A DNA stretch of 64,000 nt from Flexibacter flexilis DSM 6793 (GCF_900112255.1 NZ_FOLE01000001.1:744001-808000), one strand, 5' to 3'. Shown: positions 35,866-44,726, numbered from the stretch's first letter. The notes: generated by a model not told the origin, from the sequence alone. Numbers and translations: made by a program.

Positions 35866-35926
35866 AAGTAGATACGCACTGCGTATCTACTTCTTTCTTG
35901 TGTAGCAAAATTTCCCGCGAAGCGGG
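35866..35926. repeat. Perfect intergenic palindromes after the SNF2 gene
   Basis: A 13-bp perfect inverted repeat (35866-35878 with 35880-35892, one base apart) lies 13 bases after the SNF2 stop. A second hairpin, CCCGC-gaa-GCGGG, is at 35914-35926. The half-sequence TGCGTATCTAC of the first recurs at 48442-48452. T tracts are weak, so these may be dispersed palindromes that also serve as terminators. Confidence 0.75.
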
Positions 35927-35947
35927 TCTGTGCCATACAACAATAGA

Positions 35948-36322
35948 TTATACGGCCATATCTCGTTTGATTTTTTCTTTATGTTGAATCCCCCATTTTG
36001 TCATGGCAGTAACGACTTCCTCAAGTGTATGACTATAAGGAAGTAACTCATACTCAATAAGAACAGGGTAGCCAACAGAAACTTTTTTTACAACAAATCC
36101 ATTTAATTCTAAGTCTTTTAATTCATTTGAAAGAACCCTTGCCGAAATTCCCTTGACTTGCCGTTGAAGTTCTGTAAATCTAGTATTGCCTCTCGCCAGA
36201 GCAATAATTATCATAAGTTTCCATTTCCCTCCAATAACGTACAGAAAATCACTTACAGCACCAAGCACTTTGTCGCATTCTTCTGTAAATTCTTTATTCG
36301 CGTCTTCTTGATTATTTAACAT
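35948..36322 (-). CDS. HxlR family transcriptional regulator
   Basis: A 124-residue winged-helix DNA-binding protein of the HxlR/MarR-like group. The core reads VIGGKWKLMIIIALARGNTRFTELQRQVKGISARVLSNELKDLELNGFV, with the wing following (VSVGYPVLIEYELLPYS). A conserved Cys near the N-terminus (ECDKVLG, about residue 16) corresponds to the redox or electrophile-sensing cysteine of YodB/HypR-type members. It is divergent from an NTF2-like/DoxX pair, with a palindrome in between, and probably controls that pair and itself. Confidence 0.93.
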   Translation of the reverse strand: MLNNQEDANKEFTEECDKVLGAVSDFLYVIGGKWKLMIIIALARGNTRFTELQRQVKGISARVLSNELKDLELNGFVVKKVSVGYPVLIEYELLPYSHTLEEVVTAMTKWGIQHKEKIKRDMAV

Positions 36323-36332
36323 TGTGATTTAT

Positions 36333-36347
36333 GGTTACGCAGTAACC
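36333..36347. promoter_or_regulatory. Candidate HxlR operator palindrome
   Basis: GGTTAC-gca-GTAACC is a perfect 6-bp inverted repeat 11 bases upstream of the HxlR start, with another GGTAAC half at 36352-36357. It lies just upstream of the -7 box of the divergent gene, where a repressor could block both directions. Confidence 0.55.
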
Positions 36348-36367
36348 TTTAGGTAACAACTAATAAA

Positions 36368-36393
36368 TTGTAAGCAACTATGGCATACTTTTG
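36368..36393 (+). promoter_or_regulatory. Promoter for the NTF2-like/DoxX pair
   Basis: TACTTTTG at 36386-36393 is an exact -7 box. TTG at 36368-36370 is 15 bases upstream, slightly close for -33. It starts 44 bases before the ATG at 36437. Confidence 0.5.
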
Positions 36394-36436
36394 CCAACAA
36401 CAATTTAAAAATAATGTTCAACTAAAAAAAATAACG

Positions 36437-36883
36437 ATGTTTTTAGAAGCCTTAAAAGCAAAAGAAGAGTTAAGAACTCTGATAGATGCCTACGCCTATT
36501 TGGGTGATGAAAAAAAGATTACCGAACAAATGACTTTGTTTACGAAAGATGTCACCTATACAGTGTATATGAATGGGGTAATAGTTGCTAACATTACTGG
36601 TAATGAGGCATTAGAAAAAGAGTTTACGGGACACGCTTCTCTGGTCAAAACCTATTTTACATTAAATGGACAACATACTGTAACCATAGAAGGCGATACC
36701 GCAAAGGGTGTTTCATTCTCTTTACTTAAAATGATTAGAGAAAACGAAGGAAAAGACGTTATCACAGATTATAGCGTCAAATATGAGGATTCATACGTTT
36801 TTCAGAACGGAAAATGGCTGATAAAAGAGCGAGTTGGCTATTTTTTAATGATAGAAGCAAGAACATTAAATCTGCCGTACTAA
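36437..36883 (+). CDS. SnoaL/NTF2-like domain protein
   Basis: A 148-residue protein from the ATG at 36437 (MFLEALKAKEELRTLIDAYAYLGD). It shows the NTF2-like cone-fold pattern: an N-terminal helix pair, then strands such as TYTVYMNGVIV, then HASLVKTYFTLNGQHTVTIEGDTAKGVSFSLLKMI, ending with a strand pair (DSYVFQNGKWLIKER). Members are polyketide-cyclase-like enzymes or ligand-binding proteins, and the substrate is unknown. The stop codon abuts the ATG of the DoxX gene, so the two are co-translated, and both probably belong to the HxlR regulon. Confidence 0.8.
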   Translation: MFLEALKAKEELRTLIDAYAYLGDEKKITEQMTLFTKDVTYTVYMNGVIVANITGNEALEKEFTGHASLVKTYFTLNGQHTVTIEGDTAKGVSFSLLKMIRENEGKDVITDYSVKYEDSYVFQNGKWLIKERVGYFLMIEARTLNLPY

Positions 36884-37240
36884 ATGAAAACGCAACACAT
36901 TATTGCAACGTCTCTTTTAGTCTTAACGACTATAATTGTATTTGTAAGTGGACTGCTAAAAGCGATACATTTTGCTTGGTCTGTTGAGGGTTTGGTTAAA
37001 TTTAATTTGCCAAACGCTGCTACTATGCTTGGTTTAATGGAAATGACATTTATTATTCTATTTGTTATTCCCAAAACTATGCGAATTGGTTTTATTCTGT
37101 TGTGCTGCTACTTTGCTGGGGCGATGGCCGTGGAGTTAGCCTATGACGGCTCTATGCTTAACCCAGGTATTCCATTGGCATTGATTTGGATTACCGCATT
37201 TTTGCGTGATAAAACTATATTTTGGGACGCAAACCGATAG
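36884..37240 (+). CDS. DoxX-like family membrane protein
   Basis: A 118-residue inner-membrane protein with four helices (about 5-25, 45-63, 68-88, 95-110). It has the DoxX_2 pattern: SGLLKAIHFAWSVEGLVKFNLPNAA, then LGLMEMTFIILFVIPKTMRIG. Members are linked to oxidative stress or quinone chemistry, but a biochemical role is unproven. The start codon immediately follows the NTF2-like stop. Pairing with an HxlR regulator is common for electrophile-response genes. Confidence 0.85.
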   Translation: MKTQHIIATSLLVLTTIIVFVSGLLKAIHFAWSVEGLVKFNLPNAATMLGLMEMTFIILFVIPKTMRIGFILLCCYFAGAMAVELAYDGSMLNPGIPLALIWITAFLRDKTIFWDANR

Positions 37241-37293
37241 TATCTTTCCCATAAGATACAGCGATAAAATAAATCTCTGTTAAGGCTAAAATA

Positions 37294-37343
37294 ATTATCG
37301 CTGATTAGGTGCATAAGATAGCACGCCCCTAATCAGCAATAAT
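37294..37343. terminator. Bidirectional terminator between DoxX gene and exported repeat protein
   Basis: A 16-bp stem with one mismatch pairs 37294-37309 with 37328-37343. An inner GTGC/GCAC pairing closes the loop. It sits between convergent genes with A/T-rich flanks. Confidence 0.75.
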
Positions 37344-37358
37344 TTGATATACAGAATA

Positions 37359-40079
37359 TTAACTCACCTTATTCGATTTTTGCTTAGGCAACGTTTCGCG
37401 CAAGGCTGGGCATTCGTTCAGGTACGGAACGGCCTGCGGCTTGTCGGCAAACACCTTTTTCCAAAGCGCGTACATTGGCTCAAAATCGTCGGTATAAATG
37501 CCTTCGTGGAACGTGGTTTGCGTGTGTTTGGTCAGGCTCATTCCCAAATAACAAGCCTGTGCGCCCAGTTCGTTGCTGGTCGTTTCGGCGGCTTTCTGGT
37601 AATATTTCCCTGCCAAAAGGCTCGTACCGTAGCGGTTCATAAAGTGCATTTTGCGCACATAAAACTGCGTGGCGAGTGTGTCCGAGACATTGAGTGGATA
37701 CTGATTTCCGTCAAAATATCGGGCGGTCGTAATCAAATCGCCGCGCCAAAGTGTCTGATTATAACCCCAATACGCCGAACTCCACAAGGCATTGCCCACT
37801 GTCATCCATTCTTGCGCCGCATTTTGCGGATTAGCCGCCGCATTGGCCCGCAACGAGTCGATGGTCGTGAAAAATTGCAAGTGATTGTACGTGCGATACG
37901 GCATATCATGGTACTTGTTGCCCAAACTGGCCGCAAACGTGTCGGGGGCGTGTTGCCAATAGCTCGCGGGCAAATCGTCAAGTGCCGCCACTGCTTCTGT
38001 AAAGTGATTGTCTCTGGCCAAACGCACGGCTTTTATTTCTGTTAATTGACTGGCATTAAAGAACTTACCAACCAAATAGCTTTCCAGTTTGTTTTCACCG
38101 CCTTTGCGCACCGTTTCCAACAAGGTCGTAAATTGTGCGTCGGTCGCGTACATATCCAACAGCACAGCCATCGCCCACGAACTACCCGCACGATGATAGG
38201 CCATTGCCGCTTTTTGCCAATCGTTTTGAGCCAAATATTTTTGTCCCAATCTATTAAAGAAAATTTGGTCAAAGTGGCTGGTAGTATCGGTTTGAGAAGC
38301 CACAAAATCACCTAATTTATTTTCGTATTCTGCCGAAATTTTCGGTTGATTTTCGAGCGCAATATATTGTTCTAACAAATTGGTTTGCAGCAAAATATAC
38401 TCATTTTGCCCTTGCTTTGTTTTGAATTGCTGACGCGCCATTTCTACGGATTCTTGCGCCTGCGGCCATTCGCTGTTCATGATGTGCAAATAGGCTTTTG
38501 TCAAATGCCAAAGTGCAGGTTGCTCCGTGTTGCCTGCCGCCGCAATTTTATTCACAATGCTTTTGAGTCCCATATAATAATCCTCACGCGCTTCGCGGTC
38601 TGCCGCACTGGCAAAACCCGTAAAAGCAAAGGTATTATCATAATAAAATCCTGATTCGTACGGATTTACATAATCGTCCACAAGCAACGTATCGGCGGAA
38701 TTTTCACCGTCCGACTGTTTGTTTTTGTTGGTCGATTTTTTATCCGAACTCGAAAACCAATCCCAGATACTATGCCAAAAATTAACGATGGCTTTCGTTA
38801 TTTTTTTGAAAAACGAAGGTTTTTCCACTGCCGTTGGCGCGAAGGCAACATTAGTAATGTTATGGTCGGTGGCTTTGTAGGCTGCCGTATCTATTTTGGG
38901 TTGGTTGGCAAGGAGCATCGGGCGGAAATAATCGTCTTCCACTTCCTGCAAATTACGCCAAAGTGCCGTTTCGAGGGCTTCGTCTGTGGGCGAATTTTGC
39001 CAAATCTGCTCCAGCGTGTTGAGCATGGACGCGTGCAAATTTTGGTATTCTTGCGTAGGCGTTTCCCCTTCGGCCATGTCCCAGTAAGTACTATATGAGT
39101 CCACCAAAGAACCTAAAAACCAGACAGTTGCACGTTCTTGATTGTCTTTTGCCAGCTTTACACACGCCTCAAAATGCTTTTTGTCTTGAATCAGCGTGCG
39201 GAAATTGACATACGAACGCTCCGCAAATGCCGCATCCGTTTTGATATAATCTTTGTAAATCATGGCGTAAGTATGCGCAGACTCAGCCACGCGCCCCAAC
39301 CGAAAATACGCCCCTGCAATACGACCACGCAAGCGCGAATCTATATAGTTTTTGGGCATTTCGGGGCGCAAATACGCTTGTGTAACTTGCAATATTTGTT
39401 CAAAATTTTCTACAAAATAATTAAGCCTAACCACCTGATACAGATAGCGTTGCTTTAGGGCGATATTCGGCTCAGCAGCCAGTAATTGCATTCCCTCTTC
39501 GCGCACGGCGGCCATCAATTCGCGTTCGGCTTCATTGGCTTTGGTATTGGCTTCCCAATCCAACCAATCCCATTCGCGCAAGGCGAAAGGCTCGCATTTT
39601 TTGGCATAAACCAAATACTTGGCAATGTCAAGGCGTTTTTGCGCTACAATCTCGGTAGCAAAGGCGTTTACCTGCAAATCATTGGGCAACTCAACAGACT
39701 TACCTTCAAGCTTTTGCACCAAAAAATCAAGCGTATCCACGCCCGTGCGATAAACGATTTGCGCAATTTGGCTTTCTTGTGCTCTGGACTGCAAAAGCAG
39801 TTGCCAAGCCTCTATGTTATGGTCTTTATTGGGTTCGGCAGGTGAAAAACCTTCGTCAAAATGAAAATCGTAAGAGTTACGATGCGCACAGCCCTTGCAA
39901 GCGGCGATGTAGCGATTATAAACAAAATACTTGTTGTCGGTGCAGTTTTTAGGCAAAAAATAATCGAACAACGACACGTGCCCCAATTGCGGCGAATACC
40001 AACCGCAAGCCTGTGCAGGCGAAACCACCGACCACAAGGCCAATACTCCTAAGCCCCAAACTCTTATTTTTTTGCGCAT
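37359..40079 (-). CDS. Large exported helical-repeat protein of unknown function
   Basis: A 906-residue protein with a signal peptide (MRKKIRVWGLGVLALWSVVSPAQA). The mature N-terminus is Cys-rich (ACGWYSP, KNCTDN, AACKGCAH), which could bind metal or form disulfides. The rest is an alpha-solenoid with TPR-like helices (for example LRGRIAGAYFRLGRVAESAHTYAMIY and QEWMTVGNALWSS). It is interrupted near 425-475 by a basic and then acidic low-complexity insert (SSSDKKSTNKNKQSDGE). I recognise no family. It follows the VWA gene by 50 bases and is probably its partner in one operon; it is therefore likely periplasmic or outer-membrane associated. Confidence 0.8.
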   Translation of the reverse strand: MRKKIRVWGLGVLALWSVVSPAQACGWYSPQLGHVSLFDYFLPKNCTDNKYFVYNRYIAACKGCAHRNSYDFHFDEGFSPAEPNKDHNIEAWQLLLQSRAQESQIAQIVYRTGVDTLDFLVQKLEGKSVELPNDLQVNAFATEIVAQKRLDIAKYLVYAKKCEPFALREWDWLDWEANTKANEAERELMAAVREEGMQLLAAEPNIALKQRYLYQVVRLNYFVENFEQILQVTQAYLRPEMPKNYIDSRLRGRIAGAYFRLGRVAESAHTYAMIYKDYIKTDAAFAERSYVNFRTLIQDKKHFEACVKLAKDNQERATVWFLGSLVDSYSTYWDMAEGETPTQEYQNLHASMLNTLEQIWQNSPTDEALETALWRNLQEVEDDYFRPMLLANQPKIDTAAYKATDHNITNVAFAPTAVEKPSFFKKITKAIVNFWHSIWDWFSSSDKKSTNKNKQSDGENSADTLLVDDYVNPYESGFYYDNTFAFTGFASAADREAREDYYMGLKSIVNKIAAAGNTEQPALWHLTKAYLHIMNSEWPQAQESVEMARQQFKTKQGQNEYILLQTNLLEQYIALENQPKISAEYENKLGDFVASQTDTTSHFDQIFFNRLGQKYLAQNDWQKAAMAYHRAGSSWAMAVLLDMYATDAQFTTLLETVRKGGENKLESYLVGKFFNASQLTEIKAVRLARDNHFTEAVAALDDLPASYWQHAPDTFAASLGNKYHDMPYRTYNHLQFFTTIDSLRANAAANPQNAAQEWMTVGNALWSSAYWGYNQTLWRGDLITTARYFDGNQYPLNVSDTLATQFYVRKMHFMNRYGTSLLAGKYYQKAAETTSNELGAQACYLGMSLTKHTQTTFHEGIYTDDFEPMYALWKKVFADKPQAVPYLNECPALRETLPKQKSNKVS

Positions 40080-40129
40080 TTTTTTGGATAAAAAGAAAGT
40101 ATAATTATGATTTACAACAAGTTAATTCA

Positions 40130-41545
40130 CTAAAACAAAGTAACATCTACTACGCTACCAGTGGCCTCTACCGTGAAATATTTCACTGCCGTAAACTTTG
40201 AATTGATGGCTTTGGCCGACCTATACACCACCTTATATTCGCCAGGTTGAATGGACAAACTCACACGCGAACCTCTGCTCAGGTTATAGATTAAGACTTC
40301 TTGGCCATCTTCGCGCACTTCGTAAATACCGCCATAACCCGCCACGTTGTCGGTAATGTTCACGAGGCCAGGGCCAGGTATGTCGATAGTCGTATTTTTG
40401 CCACCCTGAATATTTACATTTTTCATCACAGTACGCGGAAGTGTGAGTACCTCCACATCGTAAGTACCCATCAAATACGGCTGGGGCGTATTGATTGCCT
40501 GCACATTAAGCAGATTCTTTCCCTGCCGAATCATGACGGGCAGCGTCTTGCCGTAGCCCGAGCTCAAGGGATGCGTAACCATCAAATTTCCTTGCGGCAC
40601 TTTTACAGAAATATTATTATGCATTCCAGCGTTAATGACTACATTTTTCTTTTCTACGGCAGGAATGCTGTTTATCACCAAATTATAAGTAATGGCAGGG
40701 TCAATACTTAGCGTATCAGGCAGGCCTCTGCCGTCCAAATAATGCACGATGTCGTAGATAACCTCTCCATTCTGGGCATTATAAAAACTCATATTCAAAT
40801 TCGTCTCTTTGGGTAAATTGACATGGTTTAATAAGCTAACGGTTACAGTCGTTTTGTTGAGGGTTTGGCGCACGATTTTACGCAACACTGATTTGAATCC
40901 TTGCGCACTTTTAGCATCAAAATATTGTCCCACACAACTATACGCCGTTTTGAAATCGGCATCACTACCTACCCCAATAATAAACGGTTTTAGATTAATG
41001 TTTTTACTGCGCAAAGCAGCCGCCACAGCGCATGGGTCGCGGTTGCAGGATTCCAAACCGTCAGTAATCAGAATCACTAAATTCTCGGCGTTAGGGTCTT
41101 TGGGAAAATCTCTGGCCGACTGCTCCAACGAATATGAAATAGGCGTGTTGCCTTTGGCTTGCAGCGTTTTGAGGCGGTTTTTGATGGCCGTCGTATTTTT
41201 TGGCCAAAAACCAACTTCCAATTTGGAGTCATAACAATCCGCTTCGGTGCGGTCGGATTGGTGTCCGTATGCACGCAAAGCAATTTCAAGATTTGGTTTA
41301 GTAGAAAGGGAGTCTATGAGTTCGGACAAAAGTCGTTTGGCTACGTTCATGCGCGAGTCACCGTCCATGTTGGCCAACATACTTCCCGAACAATCCAACA
41401 AAAACAAAATGCGGGTTTTCTTCGGCCCCGTCGGAGCGGCAGCGGCAACAGGTTTAGGCGCAGGCTTTTTGCGGACTTGGGCTATCGCATTGGAACTCAT
41501 CAAGGTGAGCAATAGACATAATAAAATCGCTATTCTACGCAACAT
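40130..41545 (-). CDS. Exported von Willebrand factor A domain protein
   Basis: A 471-residue secreted protein. The start is the ATG at 41545, opening a signal peptide (MLRRIAILLCLLLTLMSSNAIAQ). The VWA domain (about 45-230) has the complete MIDAS: DCSGSM, a Thr-containing loop near TPISYS, and ITDGLES. Two Cys-containing loops follow (CNRDPCA, YSCVGQYF). The C-terminal 240 residues are repeated beta modules (KNTTIDIPGPG, VQAINTPQPYLMGTYDVEVLTLP) reminiscent of PEGA-type surface domains. A metal-dependent protein-binding function is expected. It is first in an operon with the helical-repeat protein. Confidence 0.88.
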   Translation of the reverse strand: MLRRIAILLCLLLTLMSSNAIAQVRKKPAPKPVAAAAPTGPKKTRILFLLDCSGSMLANMDGDSRMNVAKRLLSELIDSLSTKPNLEIALRAYGHQSDRTEADCYDSKLEVGFWPKNTTAIKNRLKTLQAKGNTPISYSLEQSARDFPKDPNAENLVILITDGLESCNRDPCAVAAALRSKNINLKPFIIGVGSDADFKTAYSCVGQYFDAKSAQGFKSVLRKIVRQTLNKTTVTVSLLNHVNLPKETNLNMSFYNAQNGEVIYDIVHYLDGRGLPDTLSIDPAITYNLVINSIPAVEKKNVVINAGMHNNISVKVPQGNLMVTHPLSSGYGKTLPVMIRQGKNLLNVQAINTPQPYLMGTYDVEVLTLPRTVMKNVNIQGGKNTTIDIPGPGLVNITDNVAGYGGIYEVREDGQEVLIYNLSRGSRVSLSIQPGEYKVVYRSAKAINSKFTAVKYFTVEATGSVVDVTLF

Positions 41546-41618
41546 AAGCAAAATGTTTTAGGTGGCTTAAATATCCGTTTTATAAGAAAACAATACAAAA
41601 AAAGTTTTGCTACCAACA

Positions 41619-41652
41619 AAAAAAGCCCACAACCGAAGTCGCGGGCTTTTTT
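41619..41652 (-). terminator. Intrinsic terminator of menB
   Basis: A 10-bp stem pairs 41619-41628 with 41643-41652. On the minus strand it ends in a run of eight T residues, 27 bases past the menB stop. Confidence 0.85.
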
Positions 41653-41678
41653 GTATCAAAAGACTTTTGGAGGAAAAA

Positions 41679-42503
41679 TCAAGGGAATTTTGGATACTTC
41701 GCAAAGTCAGGTTTGCGTTTCTGAACAAAAGCATCGCGGCCTTCTTTGGCTTCTTCCGAAAGATAATACAACAACGTGGCATTACCTGCAAGTTCCTGAA
41801 TACCAGCCTGTCCGTCAAGTTCCGCATTGAATGCCGACTTAAGCATACGCAAAGCCATTGGGCTTTTTTCGAGCATTTTGGCACACCATTCCATTGTTGT
41901 TTCTTCGAGTTTCTCCAACGGAACTACTTTGTTTACCAAGCCCATTTGCAAAGCGTCTTGCGCGTCGTATTGGTCGCACAAATACCAAATTTCGCGGGCT
42001 TTTTTCTGACCTACCACACGCGCCAAGTACGAAGCACCAAAGCCACCATCAAAACTACCCACTTTAGGGCCAGTTTGTCCGAAACGTGCGTTCTCGGCAG
42101 CAATACTCAAATCGCAAACCACATGCAACACGTGGCCGCCACCGATAGCCCAACCCGCCACCATCGCCACTACAGGCTTCGGGATACGACGGATTTGCAT
42201 CTGAAGATCAAGCACGTTCAGACGCGGCACTTTGTCTTCGCCCACATAGCCGCCATGACCGCGTACACTTTGGTCGCCACCGCTGCAAAATGCTTTGCCG
42301 CCTTCGCCTGTAAGGATAACAACGCCTACGCGTTCGTCCTGACGTGCCAACTCCATCGCTTCCGACATTTCGCGCACCGTAAGCGGCGTGAAAGCGTTGT
42401 GTACGTGCGGACGGTTAATGCTGATTTTGGCTACACCGTTGTAATACGAATACTTAATTTCTTGGTATTCTTTAATGGTTTCCCAAGCGTATTTTGATTC
42501 CAT
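41679..42503 (-). CDS. menB: 1,4-dihydroxy-2-naphthoyl-CoA synthase
   Basis: Crotonase-fold enzyme that closes the naphthoate ring of menaquinone. It has 274 residues. Family signatures are [61 protein letters not shown] and the C-terminal [21 protein letters not shown]. The HGGY and VGSFDGG segments distinguish MenB from generic enoyl-CoA hydratases. The cell therefore uses menaquinone. No other men gene is nearby. Confidence 0.96.
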   Translation of the reverse strand: MESKYAWETIKEYQEIKYSYYNGVAKISINRPHVHNAFTPLTVREMSEAMELARQDERVGVVILTGEGGKAFCSGGDQSVRGHGGYVGEDKVPRLNVLDLQMQIRRIPKPVVAMVAGWAIGGGHVLHVVCDLSIAAENARFGQTGPKVGSFDGGFGASYLARVVGQKKAREIWYLCDQYDAQDALQMGLVNKVVPLEKLEETTMEWCAKMLEKSPMALRMLKSAFNAELDGQAGIQELAGNATLLYYLSEEAKEGRDAFVQKRKPDFAKYPKFP

Positions 42504-43048
42504 TTATGTTGTTGTATTGATTATTATTAGATGAATTAAAGCAATTTTAGTAAAAGATTGAAGGAAAAAAATGCTTCAATGTTCCGTTGCAAAGGTGGGA
42601 AAAAATGGCAAAAAAAGAATAATTCCCCCAAGATTCTTTGCAGAAAGAAACAAGCCTTTTCTATTTCAAACCCTTCCTGAATTCTCCCACACAGGAAAGT
42701 ATTTACTTCACTACCGACATTTTCAGAACGCCCAAGGGCGCAGTACTCAATCACAAAATATTATCTGTCAGCGATACTTATTATTCTACCAATACGTTTC
42801 CTCTGCCAACTTCGCTCAGGCGAATCACCGCAGACTCAAGGAGAATTGAAGCGTAGGAAACGATGACCGCAAGGCTGAAGAGCAGTAGTAAGCATAGTTT
42901 ACACATGGGTTTGCGGTTTTAAATGTATTTAAATGATACTGGAAGAAAGCAATGTAGCTCACCAACCCAAAAAAAATTTAAGTTGTATCACTAAAATCAC
43001 TCCATTTTAAAAAATACAATTCTTATGAGAAAAATAAATTCTGGACGC
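42504..43048. other. Long gap with no certain gene
   Basis: About 550 bases between menB and the rdgB promoter. Two weak candidate ORFs overlap on opposite strands: a 41-codon minus-strand ORF at 42781-42906 (listed separately) and a plus-strand TTG-started reading at 42638-42856 containing FYFKPFLNSPTQES and DIFRTPKGAVLNH. I cannot show that either is real. No strong hairpin is present. Confidence 0.5.
42781..42906 (-). CDS. Possible small single-span membrane peptide
   Basis: A 41-codon ORF, ATG at 42906, stop at 42783-42781. The first 22 residues form a plausible membrane helix or signal (MCKLCLLLLFSLAVIVSYAS), followed by a short polar tail ending VLVE. No promoter or ribosome-binding evidence supports it, and a plus-strand reading overlaps it. 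It may be chance. Confidence 0.25.
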   Translation of the reverse strand: MCKLCLLLLFSLAVIVSYASILLESAVIRLSEVGRGNVLVE

Positions 43049-43056
43049 TACCTTTG
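43049..43056 (+). promoter_or_regulatory. -7 box for rdgB
   Basis: TACCTTTG, the most favoured form of TAnnTTTG, lies 53 bases before the rdgB ATG. No TTTG is found at -33. Confidence 0.5.
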
Positions 43057-43108
43057 CACCATAGTTACATAATACACGCCCTAATATCATATTCATTTTC
43101 AATAGTTT

Positions 43109-43690
43109 ATGTTAAAAATTTGTTTGGCCACCAACAACCGCCACAAAATAGAAGAATTGCTCCCGTTGCTTGGAGAAGGAATTGAGTTAGTTACGCTGCG
43201 CGATATTGGTTGCGAAGTGGATTTGCCCGAAAACCAAGACACGCTACAAGGCAACGCCCTGGAAAAAGCGCAATACGTTTGGGATAATTTTGGGGTGAGT
43301 TGCATCGCCGACGATACGGGCTTGGAAGTGGCGACCTTAGACGGCGCACCTGGTGTTTATTCGGCGCGTTATGCTGGGCCTGCGCGTTCGGATGCCGCGA
43401 ATGTGGCTTTGTTGCTCCAAAATTTAGCCAATAAAACCAATCGCACGGCGCAATTTCGGACTTGTATCGCGTTGATTCTGGGCGGAGAAAAACACTTTTT
43501 TGAGGGAAAAATAGAAGGCGAAATTGCCGTCGCCCCGACGGGTACAAATGGTTTCGGTTACGACCCCGTATTCGTACCTGTGGGTTTTGCAGAAACTTTT
43601 GCTCAAATGCCACTGGAGCAAAAAAATACGATGAGTCACCGCGCACGTGCTACGGCCAAGCTCTTAGATTTCTTGAAAACAAAAGTTTAA
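43109..43690 (+). CDS. rdgB: dITP/XTP pyrophosphatase (RdgB/HAM1)
   Basis: Removes deaminated purine nucleotides from the pool. It has 193 residues. The N-terminal LATNNRHKIEELLPLL is the substrate loop. IADDTGLEVATLDGAPGVYSARYAG carries the metal-binding acidic pair, and GTNGFGYDPVF and MSHRARA complete the nucleotide pocket. It converges on a merR gene and the two coding regions overlap by 4 bases at their stops. Confidence 0.96.
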   Translation: MLKICLATNNRHKIEELLPLLGEGIELVTLRDIGCEVDLPENQDTLQGNALEKAQYVWDNFGVSCIADDTGLEVATLDGAPGVYSARYAGPARSDAANVALLLQNLANKTNRTAQFRTCIALILGGEKHFFEGKIEGEIAVAPTGTNGFGYDPVFVPVGFAETFAQMPLEQKNTMSHRARATAKLLDFLKTKV

Positions 43691-44034
43691 TCTGGCTGTT
43701 GGTCAGGATTTTGCAAAATGTCTTTCAATTCCAACAAAAACGCCTTGATGTCTTGGAGTTTTTCCACGACATCAGTTTGGCGTTGGCTCTGGTTGGTACT
43801 CAAATATTCGCGTGCACCTTGCAGCGTATAGCCTTTTTGTTTTACCAACACAAATATTTCTTGCACATTATTCACGTCTTGGCGCGTATAACGGCGGTCG
43901 CCTTTAGCATTGGTTTGGGGGCGTATATGCGGAAATTCTGATTCCCAATGCCTTAACGTAGAAGTATTTAGATTAAAATATGCTGCCACTTCGCCAATGG
44001 TATAATATCTTTTTTCGGGCAAAGGTTTGTCCAT
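43687..44034 (-). CDS. MerR family transcriptional regulator
   Basis: A 115-residue regulator. The N-terminal winged helix (YYTIGEVAAYFNLNTSTLRHWESEFPHIRPQTNAKGDRRYTRQDV) is the MerR DNA-binding domain, followed by a helical dimerisation region (LQGAREYLSTNQSQ, VVEKLQDIKAFLLELKDIL). No effector domain or conserved cysteine is present, so the signal is unknown. It starts 5 bases after tsaB and probably shares the GWxTD-tsaB transcript. This short MerR type is widespread in Bacteroidota. Confidence 0.93.
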   Translation of the reverse strand: MDKPLPEKRYYTIGEVAAYFNLNTSTLRHWESEFPHIRPQTNAKGDRRYTRQDVNNVQEIFVLVKQKGYTLQGAREYLSTNQSQRQTDVVEKLQDIKAFLLELKDILQNPDQQPD

Positions 44035-44039
44035 GTCTG

Positions 44040-44726
44040 CTACGATTTTGGAGCGGTTACATTTCCTTCTTTCAAATAATAAGGCTCAAAATAAGCCACA
44101 TCGGCCAAGCGGCCTTGTTGCCAATACGTGTGCGCCAACTCGCCGACGTTTTTTGCCGAGGGATTCAGGCCGTTGACAAACACAAAGTTAGGGCGATGTG
44201 CCAACAGTGGCGCGTATTTCGCCGCACCATTTCCAAAGCAAATAACTTGCTGATTGTCCGTTATTTCTGCAAAAGATTCGGCATTCAGAACGCGCGGTGC
44301 AGCATCCCAAATGGTTTCCAACCCGTTTGGCGCGTACAGCGCACTCCATGCTTCCATACGACGCGCGTCGAGTAGCGGACAAAGTAGCGCATCGCTGTAA
44401 ATATTGGCTTGGCGGAAACCATGCGCCATTGCCTCCAGCGTCCCAACAGCAATCAGGGGTTTGTCCAGCGCAAAACATAAGCCTTTGGCCGTAGCCGTCC
44501 CGATGCGCAAACCCGTATAAGAACCTGGCCCTGCCGAAAGAGCCACAGCATCAAGTTGCGCAAGCGAAAAGCCCGCCAAAGTTACGGCTTGCTCAATTTG
44601 GAGTGTAAGCGTCTGAGAATGTGAATTTTCCAGGCAAATATCAAACAAAGAAACAAGTACACCAGCCCTATGCAAAGCAACCGAGCCGACGCTTGTAGAA
44701 GTTTCTATACTTAAAATTAAAGACAC
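44040..44726 (-). CDS. tsaB: tRNA threonylcarbamoyladenosine biosynthesis protein TsaB
   Basis: Inactive ASKHA-fold partner of TsaD in making t6A37 on tRNAs. It has 228 residues. LSIETSTSVGSVAL is the first phosphate-loop-like strand, and ALSAGPGSYTGLRIGTATAKGLCFAL is the family signature. The start is GTG at 44726. It follows the GWxTD gene by 24 bases and precedes merR by 5 bases. Confidence 0.94.
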   Translation of the reverse strand: MSLILSIETSTSVGSVALHRAGVLVSLFDICLENSHSQTLTLQIEQAVTLAGFSLAQLDAVALSAGPGSYTGLRIGTATAKGLCFALDKPLIAVGTLEAMAHGFRQANIYSDALLCPLLDARRMEAWSALYAPNGLETIWDAAPRVLNAESFAEITDNQQVICFGNGAAKYAPLLAHRPNFVFVNGLNPSAKNVGELAHTYWQQGRLADVAYFEPYYLKEGNVTAPKS

